Shown one piece after another: positions 8,203 through 17,509 of a stretch of DNA of 64,000 bases. This stretch comes from an uncultured Robinsoniella sp. GTDB taxonomy: Bacteria; Bacillota; Clostridia; Lachnospirales; Lachnospiraceae. Position numbers and translations under genes: made by a program. Location of the stretch: contig UQCR01000005.1 in NCBI GenBank assembly GCA_900539655.1, positions 1 to 64,000 on the forward strand, written 5' to 3'. Positions within the stretch are counted from its first letter, which is position 1, and every line of letters starts with the position of its first letter. The notes under the pieces are model-generated. The model ran no database searches. It had not been told where the DNA came from and was given only the letters and a program-made list of their open reading frames with translations.

Positions 8203-9291
8203 TTATTTTTTACTAATTCTTCCATTCTTAAACAACAGGAAAATAATCTTACGGATGGAACGTTTCGTATCTTTGTCCAGATGCTTATAGGTACTCAGCA
8301 TTGCAAGTGTATTCTTATACCATTCTTCCGTCAGCTCAATTAAGGTTGCCGCCTCCGTACCTTTAATGATCTCAAACAGCGAATTTACAAATTCCTGCCT
8401 CTGATCAGACGGGATATCGCAGATCCATTTATTAAAAGCTTCATCTTTGTAAAGGGATGTCTTATAGATTTCTTCGGCATAATCAAAATCACCGTTTTTG
8501 ATCACCCAGGTAAAGGGATCGTGCTGAAGTGCTCCGATCCCGGTGCTCATAACTACTTTATAATCAATTTTATTCTGGAACATCATTCCCACAAAGGATT
8601 TCTCCGGAACAATTTTCTGGATCCGGTCGGCAACAGCCAAATAGCCCGCTTTTTTATAGACATCATCCCGAAATCCCGGACCGTCAAAACAGTCTATTTT
8701 AAAAATGCGGTTCTGTATATCCTCCCGGCATTCTATCCCGGCATACATAGCAACATTTCCCCCCTTGGAATGGCCTCCCAATACAATTTTGCCGTTCCAG
8801 AGGTCACCCACCTTTTCCAGATAGCGAAGTGCCGCCACCTGGGTGGGAATGGGACTCATAAATGCCATATTGAAATCTTCCTTCCATCCAACAATGGACT
8901 CATCCGTCCCCCTGTATGCAATGTATATCCAGTCACCCATAAAAAAGGTGACTGCCGAAAACTGCATTTCCATATCTTCATCCAGGATATCCATAAAATA
9001 ATTCATAGAAATATCCCGGAACCTGGGACTGTTATAAAGTGCTACATAAAAAGCCCGGTATTGCTCCTCAAACCTGGTATCCCCATACAAATGCTCATAC
9101 TGGGGATGCCTGCGCAGGCTTTTAATAAATACATTCCGATTCCCTTCTTCTAATCCTCCCACAATCGTATCCAATTTAAAATAGGAAAGCTGGCATAATA
9201 TTAAGCTGTCAACCAGGTTAAATTCTTTTTCCTGAAAAGTCAGATGTCCATACTCTTTTAAATAACTAATCGTATTATCTTTAATATTCAT
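8203..9291 (-). CDS. Lipase-like alpha/beta hydrolase (Mbeg1/DUF2974 type)
   Basis: A 362-residue predicted cytosolic protein with the alpha/beta-hydrolase nucleophile elbow GGHSKGGNVAMYAG (Ser in GHSKG) at about residue 170. Other family marks are the N-terminal LVDSLILCQLSYFKLD and the segment FFMGDWIYIAYRGTDESIVGWKEDF, where RGTD is typical of class 3 lipase-like proteins. An Asp and His to complete the triad are likely near DCFDGPGF and QHDPFTW. There is no signal peptide. The ATG at 9291 has a better ribosome binding site (GGGAG) than the upstream ATG at 9312. The substrate is unknown; family members in Firmicutes are mostly uncharacterised. Confidence 0.75.
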   Translation of the reverse strand: MNIKDNTISYLKEYGHLTFQEKEFNLVDSLILCQLSYFKLDTIVGGLEEGNRNVFIKSLRRHPQYEHLYGDTRFEEQYRAFYVALYNSPRFRDISMNYFMDILDEDMEMQFSAVTFFMGDWIYIAYRGTDESIVGWKEDFNMAFMSPIPTQVAALRYLEKVGDLWNGKIVLGGHSKGGNVAMYAGIECREDIQNRIFKIDCFDGPGFRDDVYKKAGYLAVADRIQKIVPEKSFVGMMFQNKIDYKVVMSTGIGALQHDPFTWVIKNGDFDYAEEIYKTSLYKDEAFNKWICDIPSDQRQEFVNSLFEIIKGTEAATLIELTEEWYKNTLAMLSTYKHLDKDTKRSIRKIIFLLFKNGRISKK

Positions 9292-9301
9292 TTTACCCGC
9301 T

Positions 9302-9385
9302 CCCTTCTCCAAAACGTGCCTGGAACTTGCTTACTGACAGCTGTGTGCCACACTTCCAGGGAAGTACTTCTGTAAGGATTAAATG
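9302..9385. repeat. Degenerate copy of the palindromic element
   Basis: The stretch containing CTTACTGACAGCTGTGTGCCACA aligns with the arm CTTTCTGGCAGCTGTGCGTCACA of copy B, with most positions identical across about 28 bases. The remainder is too diverged to align safely. It lies in the 124-base gap between the hydrolase and DUF445 genes. It could be a decayed half element; the match is suggestive only. Confidence 0.45.
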
Positions 9386-9415
9386 TTCATACGCTCTCAG
9401 TCCGTACTACTAAAT

Positions 9416-10156
9416 TTAAAACAGCAAATTGATCAGCCCTAAAATAAATCCGATCAATGCTCCAAGATTCACAATTGCGTTTAATTCCTTTTTCATAATG
9501 GACATCAGCAGCTCTTCTACTTCCAGCACATCCATCTCATTAATTTTTTCCTGGACAATCCCGGAAATATTAATATTATCCATCATGTCTCCCAGTTTTT
9601 CTTCCACCAGATTTTCATATGCTTCAATCGCATAGGCTCTGACTGGGACATCAGATTCCTTTACCATAGTTACCATTCTTCCAATCGTAACCTCATTCAC
9701 CTTTTTGGCAATTGGCTCCCTGAAATTCTCCAGCATCTTTTCATTTACCATCATAGCCAGAAAACTGCCCTGTACCGATTCCAGAATTCCTTTGATTACC
9801 TCTCCTGCCACACTGCTGCCAATCTCATCCGAAATCTGCCCCAGCTGCATTTCATTTTCACTCTGTACTTCTATAATTCCCTCCAGGGCATCTCCTACTT
9901 TCTCTTTGATGCTGTCAGAGAGCAGTACTCCTTCCATTGTTTCCTTGGTCAGCAGCTGTTTACCCACTGCGGCACCTATGGCTTTTGCCAGGCGTTCTTT
10001 CCCTTTGGGAATAATCCCGGGAGTAAAAGGAAGGGTAAACTTTCCTATTTTAACCGGATGCAGCGGACGAAACATCATCTTAACTGCAATATAATTTGTA
10101 CAATACCCAATCACCGCCCCAATAACGGGTCCTGCTATCATTCGTATTTCAAACAT
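9416..10156 (-). CDS. DUF445 family membrane protein
   Basis: A 246-residue protein with an N-terminal hydrophobic segment (MIAGPVIGAVIGYCTNYIAVKMMF) and the conserved family motif PGIIPKGKERLAKAIG. A long soluble, helical, acidic middle follows, and a second membrane segment lies at the extreme C-terminus (NLGALIGFILGLINLLF). DUF445 proteins (YheB-like in Bacillus) are widespread, and their biochemical role is not established. The ATG at 10156 has a GAGGG site; the upstream in-frame start lacks one. It is divergent from the ECF sigma factor gene across a 269-base gap. That gap holds an ACAGATCCGC/GCGGTTCTGT hairpin at about 10387-10410 and no clear consensus promoter. Confidence 0.75.
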   Translation of the reverse strand: MFEIRMIAGPVIGAVIGYCTNYIAVKMMFRPLHPVKIGKFTLPFTPGIIPKGKERLAKAIGAAVGKQLLTKETMEGVLLSDSIKEKVGDALEGIIEVQSENEMQLGQISDEIGSSVAGEVIKGILESVQGSFLAMMVNEKMLENFREPIAKKVNEVTIGRMVTMVKESDVPVRAYAIEAYENLVEEKLGDMMDNINISGIVQEKINEMDVLEVEELLMSIMKKELNAIVNLGALIGFILGLINLLF

Positions 10157-10425
10157 TTTATAACCCTCTCTTCTATATAAATTATGAACCAAAAAAATAA
10201 TTTCAACACTTTTTCTTTCATCCTAAATTATATCTGAAATAAAGTCAAGCGTGATATTATACGGATAATTTAGCTTTTTCATTCATGGCATTCCTTCCAT
10301 ACCGGGAAATCTATCTAATAATTATTTTTAATGCAACAATCCCCCTTTTATATTACACTATATCTATGAACTACATGTAGAACAACAGATCCGCAGCCGC
10401 GGTTCTGTGGAAAAGGGGTGAGGTT

Positions 10426-10929
10426 ATGGCAGATTATGCCGAACTGGCATCTAAAGCGATGCTTGGCCAAGCAGATGCATTTGCACAGTTATATGAATTA
10501 GTATATCAGGATTTATACAGGTTTGCTCTGTATACATTAAAGAATGGCCATGATGCAGAGGATGTGGTCAGTGATACCATAATGGATGCATATTTGGAAA
10601 TAGGCTCTCTGCGGAATGCAGGCGCATTCAAATCATGGATTTTTCGTATCCTTGTAAATAAGTGCAAAAAAAGATTGAAACAGTACATACAGAAAACAAC
10701 TGAATTACCGGAAGATTTTGCCGGAAGTGAACGGGATGTCTGCGAAGATTTGGATGTACGCAGAGCATTTGCAGCCCTGAACGATGAAGAGCGTCTCATT
10801 ATTGCCCTGAATTTATTTGGCGGTTACAGCAGCCGCGAGATCGGCAATACGCTTTTATTAAGTCCAGGCACGGTGCGTTCCAAGCAAAGCCGGGCACTGA
10901 AGAAAATGGAAAACATACTTACCCTATAA
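10426..10929 (+). CDS. ECF-type RNA polymerase sigma factor
   Basis: A 167-residue sigma-70 family protein with only regions 2 and 4, as in group IV (ECF) factors. Region 2 covers about residues 10-80 (FAQLYELVYQDLYRFALY, then GHDAEDVVSDTIMDAYLEI and FKSWIFRILVNKCKKRL). Region 4 is at about 108-160, with the helix-turn-helix LFGGYSSREIGNTLLLSPGTVRSKQSRALKKM. It would direct RNA polymerase to a small regulon in response to an envelope or extracellular signal. The next gene, 25 bases downstream, encodes a bitopic membrane protein that probably acts as its anti-sigma factor or sensor. The target promoters are unknown. Confidence 0.92.
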   Translation: MADYAELASKAMLGQADAFAQLYELVYQDLYRFALYTLKNGHDAEDVVSDTIMDAYLEIGSLRNAGAFKSWIFRILVNKCKKRLKQYIQKTTELPEDFAGSERDVCEDLDVRRAFAALNDEERLIIALNLFGGYSSREIGNTLLLSPGTVRSKQSRALKKMENILTL

Positions 10930-10954
10930 CCATAAACGAAAGGAGTGTCTTATT

Positions 10955-13171
10955 ATGGATGAAAAAGACCTTTTAAATAGAATCAAGAAATCAGCGGATT
11001 CCGTGCAGCCACCGGAATCGCTGAAGCCGGACCAGATCAAGGACCGGCTGGAACATGCTGCTCCTCCTGTCACCGGAAAGAAAAAGAAATTCCCGGTGTA
11101 CCGGATTGGCGCTGCGGCGGCTGTCATTCTAATTGCTTTTGTTTGCGTATGGACCGTAAACCGCATTCCAAGCCAGACAAAAAATGAAATGGCTGCTGCC
11201 CCAGAGAGTGCAAAGGCAAAGAGCAACGAAGAATTATTTAGTCCGGAAAATGATTCCCAAGCATCGGATAATCCAGACGCCGGCATGGAAGAATCTTTAA
11301 CAGAAGCCGCTGTTGAACCTGATGAGGCGAAAGCCCCAGCTGGCGGCGCAAGCAATGAGACGTCCATCTCTGCATCCAAGTCCTCACCGGACGGCAAAGT
11401 AACGCCTGCCAAAGATTACGATGACCTCTACAAAACTTTAGCTGAGCATTTTCCGGAGCAGGCCAGAGGCGTAACAAGTGAAGCAAAAGCAAGCGCCAGT
11501 GCAGGCACAGGCGGGGATATGGAAAGCGCCAAAGATATGGCAATGGCTGACGGGCTTGCCGGGAACACAGAAGAATCCATGGCAATGGATACCGGTTCGT
11601 CAGACAGCGATGACTATTCTTCTACTAATATTCAGGAAACCGGAGTGGATGAAGGCGATGTGGTAAAAACAGACGGTAAATACCTCTATATATTAGGTAA
11701 CGATAATAAAATCCACATTATTAAAGCAGACGGCAGCAAACTGGACGAATCCGCTTCCATTGATTTCAAGGATTTCTCAGAAACCATTGAAGAATTCTAT
11801 ATCAGCAAAGATACTTTAAATGTTATAACCACTACCTCCTCAACCACCATGCAAAGCGGATCCACCGCTTCCGACGGAAGTATCATAGAGGATGATATCG
11901 GCTGGACAGATTCAGCCGATGCAAAAAAAGACATTTATTCCGTTAGCAGAAATCTGATTACCAAGTTATATACGTATGATATATCAGACCGCAGTACTCC
12001 AAAACTCACAGGAACCACTACCCAGGACGGCTATTACCAGACCAGCCGTAAAACCGGCGATTATATCTATCTGTTTTCCGAATATACGCCTGTTATAAAA
12101 GAAACCAGAGAACACAGTACGATTATACCTAAGATAAATGGTAAGGACCTTCCATCCTCAGATATTTATATTCCGGAGTATTTAAATTCCTCAGCCTATT
12201 TGGTTGTTACCGCAATTGATACAAAATCCCCGGATAAAATACTGACCAAAAAAGCAATTGTCTCTGCCACCTATCTCTATTATGTAAGCACAGAAAATAT
12301 ATACATCTGCACTAATGACTGGAATGGTACTACAAATACAACACAGATCATGAAATTCAAATACGATAAAGGCAGTATCACACCTGTAAGCGCAGCAGAA
12401 GCCAAAGGTTCACTGAACAACTCATTTTCATTGAATGAGTACAATGGATACCTGCGTATCGTGACAACCTCATACAGTGAGAATACCGGAAATGTGAATA
12501 ACCTATATATCTTTGACGAATCCCTGAACCCCTGCGGAAAGTTGGAGAATCTGGCACCAGGTGAAACAATTCAGTCTGCACGTTTTATGGGGGATACCGG
12601 ATACTTCGTCACTTTCAGACAGATGGACCCCTTATTTTCCGTAGACCTCACTGATCCGGAAAACCCAAAACTGCTGGGAGAACTGAAGATAACAGGATTC
12701 TCATCCTATCTGCATTTTTACGGAAAAGATAAATTACTTGGTATCGGATATGAAGTTGATCCGGACAGCGGTGCTTATAAAGGGATGAAACTTTCCATGT
12801 TTGACCTTTCGGACCCATCCAATGTAAAAGAAGTACACAAATATATTATTAAGGATGCAAATGAATCACAGGGACTGATCAATTACAAGGCAATTATGAT
12901 CAACCCTGAGAAAAACCTGTTTGGTTTTCACTGTCGTACCGACAACGACAATTATATGGTATTTTCATACGATCCCGGGAAAGGTTTCCAAAATCAACTG
13001 GTATACTCCTTTAAAGGCACCGAAGATTACAGCCTTACCATTAACAATGTCCGGGGATTATATATTAATGATACCTTTTATCTGTCGTATGGAAAGGACA
13101 CCCAGAACCATATCTTAAGCTTTGATATTAACAACAGCTTTAAGCAGCTCGATTCTTTTCAAACAAAATAA
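10955..13171 (+). CDS. Membrane-anchored beta-propeller protein, putative anti-sigma/sensor
   Basis: A 738-residue protein. Residues 1-48 are cytosolic and charged (DEKDLLNRIKKSADSVQPPESL). One transmembrane helix lies at about 50-68 (GAAAAVILIAFVCVW). Residues 75-215 are a low-complexity Ala/Ser/Glu/Asp stalk. Residues 220-738 match secreted proteins with a C-terminal beta-propeller domain, beginning with TNIQETGVDEGDVVKTDGKYLYIL. The topology and its place directly behind an ECF sigma gene suggest that the short N-terminus binds the sigma factor while the propeller senses something outside. No zinc-binding anti-sigma motif is visible. A GGAGTG ribosome binding site precedes the ATG, and a strong terminator follows. 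Confidence 0.8.
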   Translation: MDEKDLLNRIKKSADSVQPPESLKPDQIKDRLEHAAPPVTGKKKKFPVYRIGAAAAVILIAFVCVWTVNRIPSQTKNEMAAAPESAKAKSNEELFSPENDSQASDNPDAGMEESLTEAAVEPDEAKAPAGGASNETSISASKSSPDGKVTPAKDYDDLYKTLAEHFPEQARGVTSEAKASASAGTGGDMESAKDMAMADGLAGNTEESMAMDTGSSDSDDYSSTNIQETGVDEGDVVKTDGKYLYILGNDNKIHIIKADGSKLDESASIDFKDFSETIEEFYISKDTLNVITTTSSTTMQSGSTASDGSIIEDDIGWTDSADAKKDIYSVSRNLITKLYTYDISDRSTPKLTGTTTQDGYYQTSRKTGDYIYLFSEYTPVIKETREHSTIIPKINGKDLPSSDIYIPEYLNSSAYLVVTAIDTKSPDKILTKKAIVSATYLYYVSTENIYICTNDWNGTTNTTQIMKFKYDKGSITPVSAAEAKGSLNNSFSLNEYNGYLRIVTTSYSENTGNVNNLYIFDESLNPCGKLENLAPGETIQSARFMGDTGYFVTFRQMDPLFSVDLTDPENPKLLGELKITGFSSYLHFYGKDKLLGIGYEVDPDSGAYKGMKLSMFDLSDPSNVKEVHKYIIKDANESQGLINYKAIMINPEKNLFGFHCRTDNDNYMVFSYDPGKGFQNQLVYSFKGTEDYSLTINNVRGLYINDTFYLSYGKDTQNHILSFDINNSFKQLDSFQTK

Positions 13172-13177
13172 AATCCT

Positions 13178-13214
13178 GAAAGCCCCTGCTTCCATTCCGT
13201 AAGCAGGGGCTTTC
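13178..13214. terminator. Bidirectional terminator between convergent genes
   Basis: A perfect 14-bp inverted repeat, GAAAGCCCCTGCTT and AAGCAGGGGCTTTC, with a 9-base loop, is flanked by T-rich sequence on both sides. It separates the propeller gene from the convergent ABC permease. Three near-identical 10-base TTATTTATTC repeats follow at about 13220-13250. Confidence 0.9.
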
Positions 13215-13258
13215 TATTTCTTATTTATTCTTATTTATTCTTATTTATCCTTTTTTAT

Positions 13259-14107
13259 TTATCCTTTTACACCACTGCTGGTGATTCCCTGAACAAAATA
13301 CTTCTGGAAAGGAAGGAATAAAAACAAGGGGATCAATGCTGAAATCATAGATCCGGCATACAGGCATGACCACAGCGTGGAACGTTCCTGCTGAAAGGAA
13401 GATAATGAAATCTGTATCGTCCGTATCTCTCTGGTTCTGGCAATCAAAAGCGGCCACAGGTAGGAATTCCATTGATCCATAAATATCATTAGCCCTGCGG
13501 TTATAAATACCGGTACGGAAAGCGGTATAATTATTTTGCAAAAGATAGCAGGTAAAGCTGCGCCATCCACTCTTGCCGCTTCAACCAGACTTGCCGGTAT
13601 TTCCTTAAAGAATTGTACAAATAAAAACAGCACCAGTCCGCTGGCAATGCCGGGCAGGATAATTCCCATCCTGCTGTTTACCAGTCCCAGATTATCCGCT
13701 ATGGAGTACAGGGGAAGTGCAATTGCCTCAAAAGGTATCATAAACGAAAGTAAGATGATACCAAACAGTACTTTCTTAAACCGAAAATCAAATGCAGCAA
13801 AGGCAAAAGCAGCAACACTGTTGACAATGCAGCCTAAAAATATGGATATCACCGTAACAAACAGTGTGTTCAATATGGGCTGCAAAAAATTAAAGTCTGT
13901 AAAAATCTTCACGTAAGCCTCTACCGTAAAGTTAACGGGAATCAGCGTATGTATAGAAAACGGCAGCGCATACTTATACAGCTCATTATCATTTCGAAAA
14001 GAAGCGGAGATTCCCCACAGCAGCGGAAACAGCGTCACCATTACCACACAGGCAAGCCCGGCATATATCGCAACATTTTTCAAGATCTTTTTTTGTCTTC
14101 TGCTCAT
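13259..14107 (-). CDS. Carbohydrate ABC transporter permease (MalG/CUT1 type)
   Basis: A 282-residue membrane protein with six predicted helices. The EAA loop, at about residues 180-200, reads EAARVDGAALPAIFCKIIIPLS and contacts the ATPase. It is the second permease of a CUT1 importer, typical for oligosaccharides or glycosides. Its ATG overlaps the stop of the first permease by 4 bases. No ATPase gene lies in the locus, which is usual for Firmicutes CUT1 systems that share an MsmK-like ATPase. The neighbouring nucleoside hydrolase and ribokinase fusion suggest a ribosyl-containing substrate. Confidence 0.92.
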   Translation of the reverse strand: MSRRQKKILKNVAIYAGLACVVMVTLFPLLWGISASFRNDNELYKYALPFSIHTLIPVNFTVEAYVKIFTDFNFLQPILNTLFVTVISIFLGCIVNSVAAFAFAAFDFRFKKVLFGIILLSFMIPFEAIALPLYSIADNLGLVNSRMGIILPGIASGLVLFLFVQFFKEIPASLVEAARVDGAALPAIFCKIIIPLSVPVFITAGLMIFMDQWNSYLWPLLIARTREIRTIQISLSSFQQERSTLWSCLYAGSMISALIPLFLFLPFQKYFVQGITSSGVKG

Positions 14108-14997
14108 GCTGTCTTCCTCCTTTTCTTCTTCCTGCCATTTGCATCCTCATCCCGGTCTGATAATATAAAAGACTGCAGACAGCAGATCAGTATAATAATG
14201 AACAGAAGTACTGTTACAATCGCCGATGACCTGGGGCGGTCGATAAACTTAAATGCAGATTTATATGCCTCAAACATCAGTACATTTGTACTGTTCTCCG
14301 GACCGCCGTTTGTAATCATCTGCATGGGTACAAACAGAAGTACATTTGCAGTGGTATTTGCAATAAACACAAATAGCAAAACACGCTTAATCAGAGGAAG
14401 CGTAATCCTGGTTGTTGTCTTCATCCATCCGGCACCATCGATCCTGGCAGATTCATAGATAGCGGTATCGATATTCTTAAGCCCTGCCAGGATAAACATC
14501 ATCCAATAGCCCACGCCTTTCCAGGTTGCAATAATCACAATACACCAAAGCGCCTGGCTTTTGCTGATCAGGAACCCCTGTGTCGGGATTCCTAATATAC
14601 TCAATAAGCTGTTGATTATTCCGTTATTCGGATTAAACATCATGTTCCATAAAATCGTGGCTACGGTCAGGGATATGGTTACCGGCAGATAAAAGATCGT
14701 GCGGAAAATCCCAATTCCCTTAATCGTAGAATTAGCGAGCATTGCAATGAGAAAAGCCAGCAGCACCTGAAGCGGAATCATTACAATGTTAATTTCAATC
14801 GTAACCCACAGTGCATTCCAGAATACAGGGTCCCTGAACAATGCCAGATACGTATGTAAGGTAAACTTGGAATCAACAATAATTCCCTCCAGCAGCGTAC
14901 TTATAATTGGGGATATTTTAAAAATCAGAATAAGCACAAATGCAGGCAGTATCATCAAGTAAGGCATAAACCAGTATTTTTTAGTCAGATTAAACAC
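14104..14997 (-). CDS. Sugar ABC transporter permease (MalF/CUT1 type)
   Basis: A 297-residue permease with six hydrophobic helices and the EAA motif ESARIDGAGWMKTTTRITLPLI at about residue 205. I place the start at the GTG at 14997, which has the site AGAGGTGA 4 bases upstream and lies 19 bases after the binding-protein stop. A longer frame reaching 15069 overlaps the binding-protein gene and has no ribosome binding site. With the next gene it forms the transmembrane pore of a CUT1 importer. Confidence 0.9.
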   Translation of the reverse strand: MFNLTKKYWFMPYLMILPAFVLILIFKISPIISTLLEGIIVDSKFTLHTYLALFRDPVFWNALWVTIEINIVMIPLQVLLAFLIAMLANSTIKGIGIFRTIFYLPVTISLTVATILWNMMFNPNNGIINSLLSILGIPTQGFLISKSQALWCIVIIATWKGVGYWMMFILAGLKNIDTAIYESARIDGAGWMKTTTRITLPLIKRVLLFVFIANTTANVLLFVPMQMITNGGPENSTNVLMFEAYKSAFKFIDRPRSSAIVTVLLFIIILICCLQSFILSDRDEDANGRKKKRRKTA

Positions 14998-15016
14998 GAT
15001 ATCACCTCTGGGCCTT

Positions 15017-16429
15017 CTATTTTTTGTATTTTTCCATGGCTGTATTAATTTGGGATACTGCGTTATCAAGGGCTGTCTTCACATCAGTACCATTGCGTAT
15101 ATCCTCCCAGGTATTTGTGATTACCGTATCATACTCGGTGTATCCCGGGGTAAGCGCCCTTGGAACAGCTGTATTCGCTGCCTCATATGCCGCTATTTTC
15201 ATAATGCCATCGGCATTGTCATCATTCAAAATTGCATCTACTGCCGCCTTAGTGGATGGAACGTCATGATTAATATCCAGCCACATGTCATTTCCTTCTC
15301 CGATAGAAAGCCATTTGATAAAATAGGCAGCCAGATCCTTGTTCTGTGAATTAGCAGGGATTCCAAAATGCCAGCTTCCTGTTGAAGTCCCCACCTGGTC
15401 TTCATGACCTTCAAAAGCAGGGACCGGACAATATCCGTAATCCTTAAAATCCTTCTGGGCGCAGTTTGCTTCTGTCCAGGTTCCACCAACCATAAATACC
15501 ACCTTACCGGCAGTAAATGTATCCGTAACTTCGTCCGCGGTAATCCCTCTGAGGGAAACACCATCGTTGTAAAGATTCTGGTACCAGGTACAAGCCTTTA
15601 CCCAGCTTTCATCATTAATCACACCATCTACCCCGTATCCGTCATCCCCGATATTCTTTCCACCCAGGCTATTGGCCAGAGGATTCATCTGATAAGTTCT
15701 GCTTACCTGCTGGAACATCAGGCCTGCGATTCCATTATTTCCATCCGAATCAACTGCAGCAAGGGTATCTTTTGCCATTTTTTCTATCTGTTCCCAGGTC
15801 AGCCGGTTCTTTGTATCCGATTCCGGCATTTCCACTCCTGCCTGCTGGAGCAGTGCCTTGTTGTACCAGAGAAGCTGGGAAGAAGTATTCATTGCAGGTG
15901 CATAAAATTTTCCATCCCAGGTGCCTGCAGTTACAGCCGAGTCTATAAACCTGCCTTTTTCTTCCTCCGTAAAATATTCGTCCATAGGAGCCAGATATCC
16001 CCTGTCGGCATAGCCTGCCACCATTGGAACGTCCACACTTAGTACATCATAATCAGAGGAACCCGATCCAACCTTTACCTCAATGACTTCAAATAAATCA
16101 TTAAATGAATACCATTCGGTCTTAACCGTAGCTCCAGTCTCTTCCTGAAATTTTTCTATCAGTGGTTTTGTCTGGCCTTCCCATGCATTATCTCCCACTC
16201 CCTGGGACACCCAGGTGATCGTCTGACCTTCAAAGGGCTTTTCAGCAGCCTCAGACTCTCCTGCTTTATCCCCGCTGCTCTGGGATTCACCAGGGTTCTC
16301 CACCTCACTTTCGGTATCTTTTGTTTTCGAAACCTGTGTTTCCTTTTCCTGTCCGCCACCGGAACATCCGGTTAATGCAGATACTGTCATTGCCGCCGTT
16401 AATAAAATTGCCGCCAATCTTTTTTTCAT
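15017..16429 (-). CDS. Extracellular sugar-binding lipoprotein (CUT1 ABC importer)
   Basis: A 470-residue family 1 solute-binding protein. The lipoprotein signal ends at the lipobox SALTGC (Cys at residue 22). A Ser/Glu/Lys-rich linker runs to about residue 65, and the binding domain starts at GQTITWVSQGVGDNAW. It carries typical family 1 segments such as WYNKALLQQAGVEMPES and VVFMVGGTWTEANC. It delivers substrate to the two permeases encoded directly downstream. The binding site cannot be deduced from sequence alone; context with a nucleoside hydrolase points to a nucleoside or ribosyl compound, by inference. Confidence 0.9.
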   Translation of the reverse strand: MKKRLAAILLTAAMTVSALTGCSGGGQEKETQVSKTKDTESEVENPGESQSSGDKAGESEAAEKPFEGQTITWVSQGVGDNAWEGQTKPLIEKFQEETGATVKTEWYSFNDLFEVIEVKVGSGSSDYDVLSVDVPMVAGYADRGYLAPMDEYFTEEEKGRFIDSAVTAGTWDGKFYAPAMNTSSQLLWYNKALLQQAGVEMPESDTKNRLTWEQIEKMAKDTLAAVDSDGNNGIAGLMFQQVSRTYQMNPLANSLGGKNIGDDGYGVDGVINDESWVKACTWYQNLYNDGVSLRGITADEVTDTFTAGKVVFMVGGTWTEANCAQKDFKDYGYCPVPAFEGHEDQVGTSTGSWHFGIPANSQNKDLAAYFIKWLSIGEGNDMWLDINHDVPSTKAAVDAILNDDNADGIMKIAAYEAANTAVPRALTPGYTEYDTVITNTWEDIRNGTDVKTALDNAVSQINTAMEKYKK

Positions 16430-16464
16430 ATTCGTTTCCTCCTTGATCTACCCTTGAACTTCGT

Positions 16465-17376
16465 TTATCTTGTCAACTTGTGAAATAAATCTTCCAGCAA
16501 CCGGTCTCTGTTGATTGCATAGACATACTTAATCAGATGTCTCGTCCGGTCAAATGCATACCGGTCATCATACTCCGGAACCGGGCTGTGTTCATACCGG
16601 TCCAGCATAAAGGACTCATCCAGCAGCCATGCCACTGCCGCAACATCCCAGATTGCCCTGCTCCAGCAGGCACTTTCTTCATACCGGTCCGCCTCTGAGG
16701 TTGTTACATTTACTAAGTAGTCACATAGTTTATTTTTACCGGACAGCCAGTATGTTAATTCAGGTCCCGTAGTCACGAAATGGGACACCACACCCATACA
16801 CGGCAGTTGTACCAGGGGCACCCCGGAATCAAACACCACCCTCGCTGCAGCAACATCCTGATACAAATTAAATTCCCTGTTGTCGTGCCAGTCATAGGAA
16901 TTTCCTCCCAGCCATACTACTACAACCCTGTTTATAATCTCGGGCTCCATTATAATTGCAGAAGCAATGTTTGTAATTGCACCAATGGCAATAATATAAA
17001 GAGGCTCCTCCTCTTTATGCTCCATTGCTCTTTTTATAAGATCATCCGCCGCAGCCGATTCTACCGGCTGGGATTCATCCGGCAGGTATTTTACCGCTCC
17101 TTTACAGACGTTTTCCTTTAAATCCTCCCGTCCCATAAGATCCAGTACATTCATTATCTCCTGATAACTTTTTTCCATTCCATCTCCGGGACCTTTTGAC
17201 TTCTCATTGTGAAAAGGTGCCGCATAAATTGCCTTCAGCCTTAATTTTTCCCCCGACTTAATTAAATAAGCGAGTGCATACTGGTCATCAATCTCATTAA
17301 ATGTGTCCGTGTCAATCACTACATCTACCGGACCTGCCGGCCTTTCTAATTTTCTGATTAATTCCTGGTCTGTCAT
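16465..17376 (-). CDS. Nucleoside hydrolase family protein
   Basis: A 303-residue cytosolic protein with the N-terminal calcium-binding signature DTDTFNEIDDQYALAYL, the hallmark of inosine-uridine preferring nucleoside hydrolases, although four residues rather than three separate the Asp clusters. It also has the VVWLGGNSYDW segment and a C-terminal EYDDRYAFDRTR region. These enzymes split nucleosides into base and ribose. The ATG at 17376 follows AGGAGGT; longer upstream starts lack a site. It is the first gene of the operon with the CUT1 importer and is divergent from the LacI-ribokinase fusion, which could phosphorylate the ribose released. The exact substrate is unproven. Confidence 0.85.
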   Translation of the reverse strand: MTDQELIRKLERPAGPVDVVIDTDTFNEIDDQYALAYLIKSGEKLRLKAIYAAPFHNEKSKGPGDGMEKSYQEIMNVLDLMGREDLKENVCKGAVKYLPDESQPVESAAADDLIKRAMEHKEEEPLYIIAIGAITNIASAIIMEPEIINRVVVVWLGGNSYDWHDNREFNLYQDVAAARVVFDSGVPLVQLPCMGVVSHFVTTGPELTYWLSGKNKLCDYLVNVTTSEADRYEESACWSRAIWDVAAVAWLLDESFMLDRYEHSPVPEYDDRYAFDRTRHLIKYVYAINRDRLLEDLFHKLTR

Positions 17377-17468
17377 ACCAACTACCTCCTGCATCAAAAC
17401 AATTTTTATGTTACTTACATACCGCTCTTTCATTTTGCTCTGCGTATTCAATGATAACTCCACTGTAC

Positions 17469-17509
17469 TATTGCACCTGTGTACTTTGCATTTCAGGCGC
17501 ACTGCAATA
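17469..17509. promoter_or_regulatory. Candidate operator region, nucleoside hydrolase side
   Basis: The 414-base gap between the two divergent genes (17377-17790) contains TATTGCACCTG and, 32 bases further, CAGGCGCACTGCAATA, an imperfect inverted repeat. Read on the minus strand, the second arm is TATTGCAGTGCGCC. It resembles TATTGCAAATGCACC at 17740-17754, just past the promoter of the fusion gene. These shared TATTGCA boxes could be sites for the LacI-type domain. The assignment is a guess from repetition alone. Confidence 0.35.

Noticed and set aside
14998..15069. Upstream start of the MalF-type permease
   Set aside because: It would overlap the end of the binding-protein gene by over 50 bases and has no site, whereas the GTG at 14997 has AGAGGTGA in front.
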